A DNA stretch of 64,000 bases from Limonium bicolor (taxonomy: Eukaryota; Streptophyta; Magnoliopsida; Caryophyllales; Plumbaginaceae). Every line of letters begins with the position of its first letter. Positions within the stretch are counted from its first letter, which is position 1. A program made the translations under genes and the position numbers. Location: assembly GCA_023374045.1 (NCBI GenBank), contig CM041779.1, positions 298,664,167 to 298,728,166 of the forward strand. The letters are read 5' to 3'. The notes under the pieces are model-generated. The model did not search any database. It worked only from the letters and a program-made list of their open reading frames with translations, and had not been told where the DNA came from. Positions 58,614-64,000 of this stretch are shown piece by piece.

Positions 58614-60398
58614 TGATAAGTGTGAAATTGATGTAGTTTTATAGGAGCTAAATCCTTATTTTGTGTAACTTTTTACACACTTTCTCACACTTATCCTATA
58701 CTTTTCATGGCTCTTACTCTAGATAAGAACTTATACCAATTTATATGATAAAATCACGAAATGATGATGGAAATGCATAGTTCTCCTCATGAGCTTTCCA
58801 ACGCCACAAACGGGGAACAAATCGGAGCTCAAATGAAGAATCTGGGACATTTAGAATATAACAAAAATAAGGAAGCATTTCTTAAAAAAAATAAAAAAAA
58901 TAAATGGTGAAGTCTGCGAATGCAGACGTTCACAAAAAAAAAGTCAAAAAGATGTACGCGTGAAGATTTGAAAAAAAAATTAAAATTCAAATGAGTGTTC
59001 ACGCGTGAAATTTGAAATGTTTAAAAAAAAAAGAAAATCGCAAATGGAGGCGCCGGAAGATTAGGAAAGGAAAAAAAATACTTTTTTTAAAGTCTGCTTT
59101 TGCAGACTGCTTTTTCAAAAAGGAGGAAACAAAAAAAACTGCGGCAGCTCCAGCAGTTAGCACGCTCCGAAACAGCATAACTGAGGAAGAAAATTCTGCA
59201 CCGCCCACCTATTATTTTCCTGATTTGCTGCGCCTAATATTGTCCATCTATCACCATCTTAAATTTCTGCTCCTGAAATCACGCACCTGCTGCATCGCCT
59301 CTGCTTACTCCCTCCTTTTTCAGTCTATAAAAAACCCACATCTGCTCCAATTTTTGAACATCATCGATCAGCAGACCAGACCCCCACACACCACATACTC
59401 CCCCACCATTTCCTTTTCTCATCCTCCATTTCCTTATCCCACATACGCATACAACTCCATCTTTGTTTTATTTTCACTTCCACCACATATTCCATTTTAT
59501 TTTCCATTTTCCACCACACACTTTCATCTATTTACATATTCTCCACAAATATTATCCAACTGCTGCAACCTCTAGTCCAGTATATTAAAAATAGTAGAGT
59601 AAATTCAGGAGTCCACTACAGATGATTTCTTATACTCTTGTATCTGTCTATTTATTTAATATGACAGGCTAGAATATTATACTCTGGGGAATGGTTATTA
59701 TTAGTTTGTTTTAATTATGCAATTTATTTTACCGGTTTTAAATTAATTATAATTTGATATAATTAATGTTATTCTCTCGCTTTACAATAAATTACATGAG
59801 TTTATTGAATTGCCTTACGAAATCTATTTTGATCAGATCCGTGATAAATAGATTGGTCTTATTAATTGTTATGTCTGTGGAAAAATTTATTCTGATTGAA
59901 TAAATCGAGTATTTTAGATGCAAAATATATTTCTTTCTAATTAACCGTTTACATGTGTTTTGCTTGAGTTTATATCAAACCTTGCACGTTCTGGTAAACG
60001 AGGTCATTAGAATTTAGGATTCAAATCTAAAGACTCTAAAAGGAACTTTGCCAATTTATTCTTAATTAAACCGGTAGAATAGCATAATTAATCAAACGAG
60101 TAAAACCCGAACCCAGAGTCCGTTCTTCCATTTTCACAAACCACTTTTAATATTTTGTTATTTTAATTTTTTTTACCTGTTATTTAAATTTTCACAGTCT
60201 TTCATTTAAATTTACAAAACAAAACAAACCCCCTTTTTAATTACCAATTGTTTAGGGCTAAACTTATTTTCCTCAAGTCCCGCGGATTGATACCTAGGTC
60301 GCTTTTAATTACTATACTGCTGCGACCGGGATTTTTGCAACCCGACGGTCTTTTGATTTATTATTTTCTAGGATTATCTCTTAGTATTTATTATATCA
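58614..60398 (+). repeat. Element F: Athila-like 5' LTR
   Basis: It starts TGATAAGTGTGA inside the minisatellite. A nearby inverted repeat (GATAAGTGTGA at 58615 and TCACACTTATC at ~58683) marks the start. The end is placed at TATATCA (60398), before the tRNA-Asp PBS. The ~1.8 kb length fits Athila. A 187-codon ORF in it (59012-59575) is low complexity. No right LTR lies in the window. Confidence 0.7.
59336..59342 (+). promoter_or_regulatory. TATA box of the F LTR
   Basis: TATAAAA in CAGTCTATAAAAAACCC, about 720 bases into the LTR. Confidence 0.6.
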
Positions 60399-60416
60399 AT
60401 TTTACCGTTTGTAAAA

Positions 60417-60433
60417 TGGCGCCGTTGCCGGGG
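60417..60433 (+). other. Primer-binding site (tRNA-Asp) of element F
   Basis: TGGCGCCGTTGCCGGGG is complementary to the 3' end of plant tRNA-Asp(GUC), the usual Athila primer. Confidence 0.9.
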
Positions 60434-60672
60434 ACTTGACTTTGTCTAGTCCCTAGCCTTGGTTATTTATTTATTTCATTACTATATTACTATATTTTGT
60501 TTTATAATTTTAGTTAATTTATTTTCACTAGTTTTTTTTAATTACTTTACGCCATAATTTCGAATTTAATTATTATTAGCCATTTTTGATATCTTTAATA
60601 ATCTGTTGTTATTTTCTTAGTCTAAATTTAAAAGTTAGGCACATTCTCTCTCCATTCAAGGGTGTGCGGTGA

Positions 60673-62231
60673 ATGCACAACACCAGATCTCAAGGGCCGC
60701 CCATTTACAACTTGGATCCAGAGATCGAACGCACATTACATCAAGCAAGAAGAACGCTAAATTTCAACATGGCAGCAAACCATAACCAGCTTGGTGGAGG
60801 TCCAGTCGCCCAATACACGATGGGGAGAATAAACAGACCGCCAGCCACACCCAGAAGAGGCCCAGTGGTTCTACCACACCTAACTGCAGAACTAGTGGCA
60901 GACTGGCAAAAGGTAAAACCCTCCCATCAATCAAATGCTGTTCGTAATCACCCTGCAGGAACCTTTTCAGGTGCCGACCCAGCTGATGCACTAGACCACG
61001 TACACCGATTCCTAGTGCACTTGGACTCGCTTGGCTTATCGCAAGGCCTGGAGGAATATGCCAGACTGTGTCTGTTCCAGCACAGCCTATCAGGAGAAGC
61101 TTCAAAATGGTTCCATCAAGTACCACCAGGCATCATTACCACCTGGGAGCAGATGACGGATAAGTTCTACGAGAAATACATCCCAATCTCCAGGACACGA
61201 CAGATGATCACCGATCTAACGGCATTCAGACAGCTGGGTAGTGAGACAATATGCGAGGCGTGGGACCGATTCAAAGAACTACTCCGCCAGTGCCCTCACC
61301 ACGGTCAGAACATCACCTCGCTGGCTCAAGGATTCTTCCAAGGGCTAAAAGATGAAAACAGAGGCGAGGTAAGAGCTGCCTTAGGAGGGAACCTGCTAGT
61401 GAAAAGCGGGGAAGATTTCATGGCAGCAATGGAGTCCTACTGCGAGGAGCTTCGCCAATGGAGCAATAGTGGGGGAAGAGTATTTTCAATAGGTCACAGT
61501 TCTACCCGAGCTCCAGACCCGATGATGGAACAGATAGCCGCTGAGCAAGCGCATCTAAAAACCACGATGAGAAGTATGGCGAAAATGCTCGAACAGCTCA
61601 CCATGGGACCAACTCCAAGGCAATCTGCCAAGAAGGTGTCTACAAGTTCCAATGAAGTCTGCTGCTCTCAGTGTGGGGACGCACATGACTATGAGGACTG
61701 CCCCATGATAGCCGAGATGAAGAAAATAGAGGAGGCCAATTTCATTGGACAGTTCAACAACAGTCAATCCTGGGTGTAGAATCAGCACCAGAACCTTCGG
61801 TATGGCAATCCAAACAACACGCTGAACTCGCACTAGCTTCAACCTCAACATGGAATTCAAGGAGCACCACCAGGATTTCCAAGACATCAATACAACGAGG
61901 CAAGACCACAGCAGTCACAATTCCAGCAACCATCGCTGAACTCGAACAACACCAAACTGCAAGAGATGGTAGACAAACTAGTGGTGTCTCAAGAACAACA
62001 GTCTATGGTTAACCAGAATTTGACATCTGGTCAGCAGAAATTGGAGCAGGCCATGGTACAAATGCAAGGAACAATAAGTCAGTTGACTCAATTCCTGCTA
62101 CAGCAAAGGCCTTCCGGCTCCCTACCTTCCCAAACAGATCCAAACCCCAAGGAGCAATTGAAGGTAGTAACAGTCTCAAATGCGGTGGTTGATGCAAATG
62201 AAGAGAACGTCGAAGAATTACATGCAGTCAC
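60673..62231 (+). pseudogene. gag: Athila-type gag, cut by LTR E
   Basis: The start MHNTRSQGPPIYNLDPEIER is followed by the capsid-like region: NHPAGTFSGADPADALDHVH, YARLCLFQHSLSGEASKWF, then WDRFKELLRQCPHHG, a hallmark block of Athila gag. A partial CCHC-like segment CSQCGDAHDYEDCP lies near 61660. The long ORF ends at TAG 61777-61779. The same frame then continues with a second TAG near 61831 and a Gln-rich coil (QEQQSMVNQNL), until LTR E interrupts it at 62232. Both stops could be CAG to TAG changes. Gag forms the particle shell; no protease or RT of this element lies in the window. Confidence 0.85.
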
Positions 62232-63827
62232 TGTAACACCCCTACCATTAATATATGCTTACCGTCCAATCTCCTTACACGTCAGATACACGCAGCGGAT
62301 ATTTACTTACGTACAATGGGTGATACAATGCCGTTAACCACCCACGTGGCTAACAAGGCTACTACTACTGCTTACAGCATCGGTCTGATGGACCGGAATC
62401 CCGAGTACTACACATCTATAATACATACTCCATTCATCAATCAAATACAACAATGCTCCATTCAATACTTACTCCTCCATAATCCATACATTACAATATA
62501 CTTAACCGAGTCTACTAGGATCCTTATACGTTTATAATATCTCTTCCAAGTTCATACATACTCTCTAAGAGTCTACATCTACCCATTTTCTCACAACTAC
62601 TTACTTTCTAAGTACAAGGATGTGCCTCCGGTCTCTTCCTTGACCATATTCGCTTCGGGTACCTGCACACTAAAAAATGTCCCCCGAAGGGGTCAGCTTT
62701 CGCCGAGCATGATAACCGCATACCCCGCGTACTAGTGAGGGTACGCCGACCACTTGGTCGTATACATGCGGTTGATTTCATTCAACCATACATGCATACA
62801 TGTTCTTATACATAATATTGCAATACAGTACATAAGACATACACACATACATACACTTCATTACATACAAGAAGTACAACATAAACCATTTAATATATAC
62901 TTACCTTTTTCCGAATCATACATATACATTACATGCACAATATACAATTCTTGTTAGCTTCATTAGTCCACCCGGGTTAATCGGGTGGAGATTACTCTTT
63001 TACTCGTTGCTTCATACATACGCATACATACTCATACATACTTACAGATCCATACTTACTTACTCTTACTCTTACTCAAGTTAAGTCGTCGGGACCTCCG
63101 GCCCTGGGGACTACACCGTCCCACCTCCGGGATTTACTTGACTCACCAATCCGGGATGCTACCCATTTAAGGGATTTGGGCCGCGGACCAGTTTAAGAGT
63201 CAGGAATTGCAGCCAACCTCTTATGACTCCGCATCCTCACACGTGGCCGAAACTATATCGGACTTCTACTCATTCCGGTTTACTCACTTAAGTTAGGAGT
63301 TAGGTAGTTAGGAATTAGCAGAAGTCAACATTCAAGCCACAATAATACAATACACATATACACATACATACGAAATACATTACATATACAAGTACACTAC
63401 AGAATACAATACACTTCATCATCATTCATATATTTCATGAATTATACAAACTATTGTTCGAGGCAAATATCAAGAACAATGTAAACAAGCACGAGTAGGT
63501 GCAATATTCCGATTCATGCATTTATCTTATTAGGTGATCAAATAAGCACACAAATCGGGGTAACCAGATTAGGATACAGGGCATGAAGAAATCATACCTT
63601 TCACCGTTGTACTTGTATCCCAATGTTCCTCCGGTGTCCACAAATCAAATTCCTATGATATACATATAACCGAATGATTACTCTAACTATCATAACTCAA
63701 TTTGATTTTTCTTACATTTCCTAATTCATACTTACTAAGTTTTTACATTTCTTACACTTATATTCCATTTACTTCCTTTTCTTTACTTATCCATGATTTA
63801 CTTACATATATATATGCATATGTATAG

Positions 63828-63833
63828 GTGGGT

Positions 63834-63866
<33 letters not shown>
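63828..63866. repeat. (CA)n(TA)n microsatellite in LTR E
   Basis: About 11 CA then 8 TA dinucleotides, at the place where B has a (TA)n tract (~23690). Confidence 0.9.
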
Positions 63867-63898
63867 CTAGTTATAATCCTATAGTTTTTTTTTAAGTT

Positions 63899-64000
63899 TT
63901 GACCCGACCGAACTTGCGACCGACCTTGTAAGTTCGGTCCGAGTCAGTAGGTTACATCGGGTGAAAATTCCAGGGCCGACCGACCTTGCAAGTCCGGTCC
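63899..64000 (-). repeat. Dyad repeat array in LTR E (start)
   Basis: GACCGACCTTGTAAGTTCGG and GCCGACCGACCTTGCAAGTC units, the same consensus as the B array, cut by the window end. Confidence 0.85.

Larger units (their letters stand above)
62232..64000 (-). mobile_element. Element E: minus-strand Tekay-like LTR (runs off the window)
   Basis: Plus-strand TGTAACACCCCTACC at 62232 is the reverse of the LTR end GGTAGGGGTGTTACA. The DNA to 64000 follows the B LTR (22101-~24010) block by block, including CCGCATACCCCGCG and the AAGTCAAGT / CACTCCGG blocks. GTCAC (62227-62231) is the candidate left copy of its target duplication in F gag. It may be a solo LTR or one end of a full element. Confidence 0.88.

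Noticed and set aside
58081..58616. Three overlapping plus ORFs rich in DTDSSEIQ or RRYRFF
   Set aside because: Each is a frame of the 37-bp minisatellite.
59012..59575. 187-codon ORF in the Athila LTR
   Set aside because: Low-complexity A-rich and then C/T-rich translation crossing the TATA region; no motif.

Overview
The window is repeat-dense plant DNA with no recognisable single-copy host gene. It holds long-LTR chromoviruses of the Tekay/Del type, an Athila-type gag, a Tat/Ogre-like remnant with the matching primer site, a SIRE-like Copia LTR, a CACTA transposon and a long-TIR Mutator-like element. This mix points to a large-genome flowering plant, probably a eudicot; the species cannot be named from the sequence. 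All lineage assignments come from motif reading, not from database searches.

Layout: (1) 1-7258, the end of a long AT-rich LTR (element D) with a tRNA-Met primer-binding site and a non-coding relic. (2) 7259-21677, element A, a full Tekay-type chromovirus with ~3.9 kb LTRs. Between gag and protease it carries an intact 231-codon AlkB-type Fe(II)/2-oxoglutarate dioxygenase ORF, inside what looks like an intron. (3) 21678-28933, minus-strand relatives (B/B2): a gag start, a full 3.9 kb LTR, integrase-chromodomain, an RNase H piece and a truncated LTR joined by an internal deletion. (4) 28934-38905, element C, an older, decayed related chromovirus. (5) 38906-40582, unassigned AT-rich DNA. (6) 40583-45120, a palindromic Mutator-like element with 63-bp repeats. 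(7) 45121-45698, an RNase H-like relic. (8) 45840-52188, a SIRE-like Copia end split by a 3.9 kb CACTA element (46913-50826, TSD AAG) that carries a multi-exon Ulp1-like protease gene. (9) 52189-58197, Tat/Ogre-like LTR, primer site and gag relic, then two compensated hairpins. (10) 58198-58613, a 37-bp minisatellite, into which an Athila element F (58614-62231) appears inserted. (11) 62232-64000, a minus-strand Tekay-type LTR E that interrupts F's gag.

The main result is the AlkB gene of element A. It keeps all the catalytic residues (HxD...H and RxNxTxR) and lies in sense orientation between a good 5' donor and 3' acceptor. Splicing would fuse gag and protease in frame, while unspliced or prematurely polyadenylated RNA would encode AlkB. 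Its motifs look like the plant nuclear ALKBH1-like family rather than the flexivirus domain, so I infer capture of a host cDNA. A testable role is removal of methyl marks from the element's RNA or cDNA. Supporting oddities are a conserved acceptor directly before the gag ATG, conserved donors inside the LTRs, a duplicated polypurine tract in three related elements, and a dyad-symmetric repeat array in the LTRs of several families.
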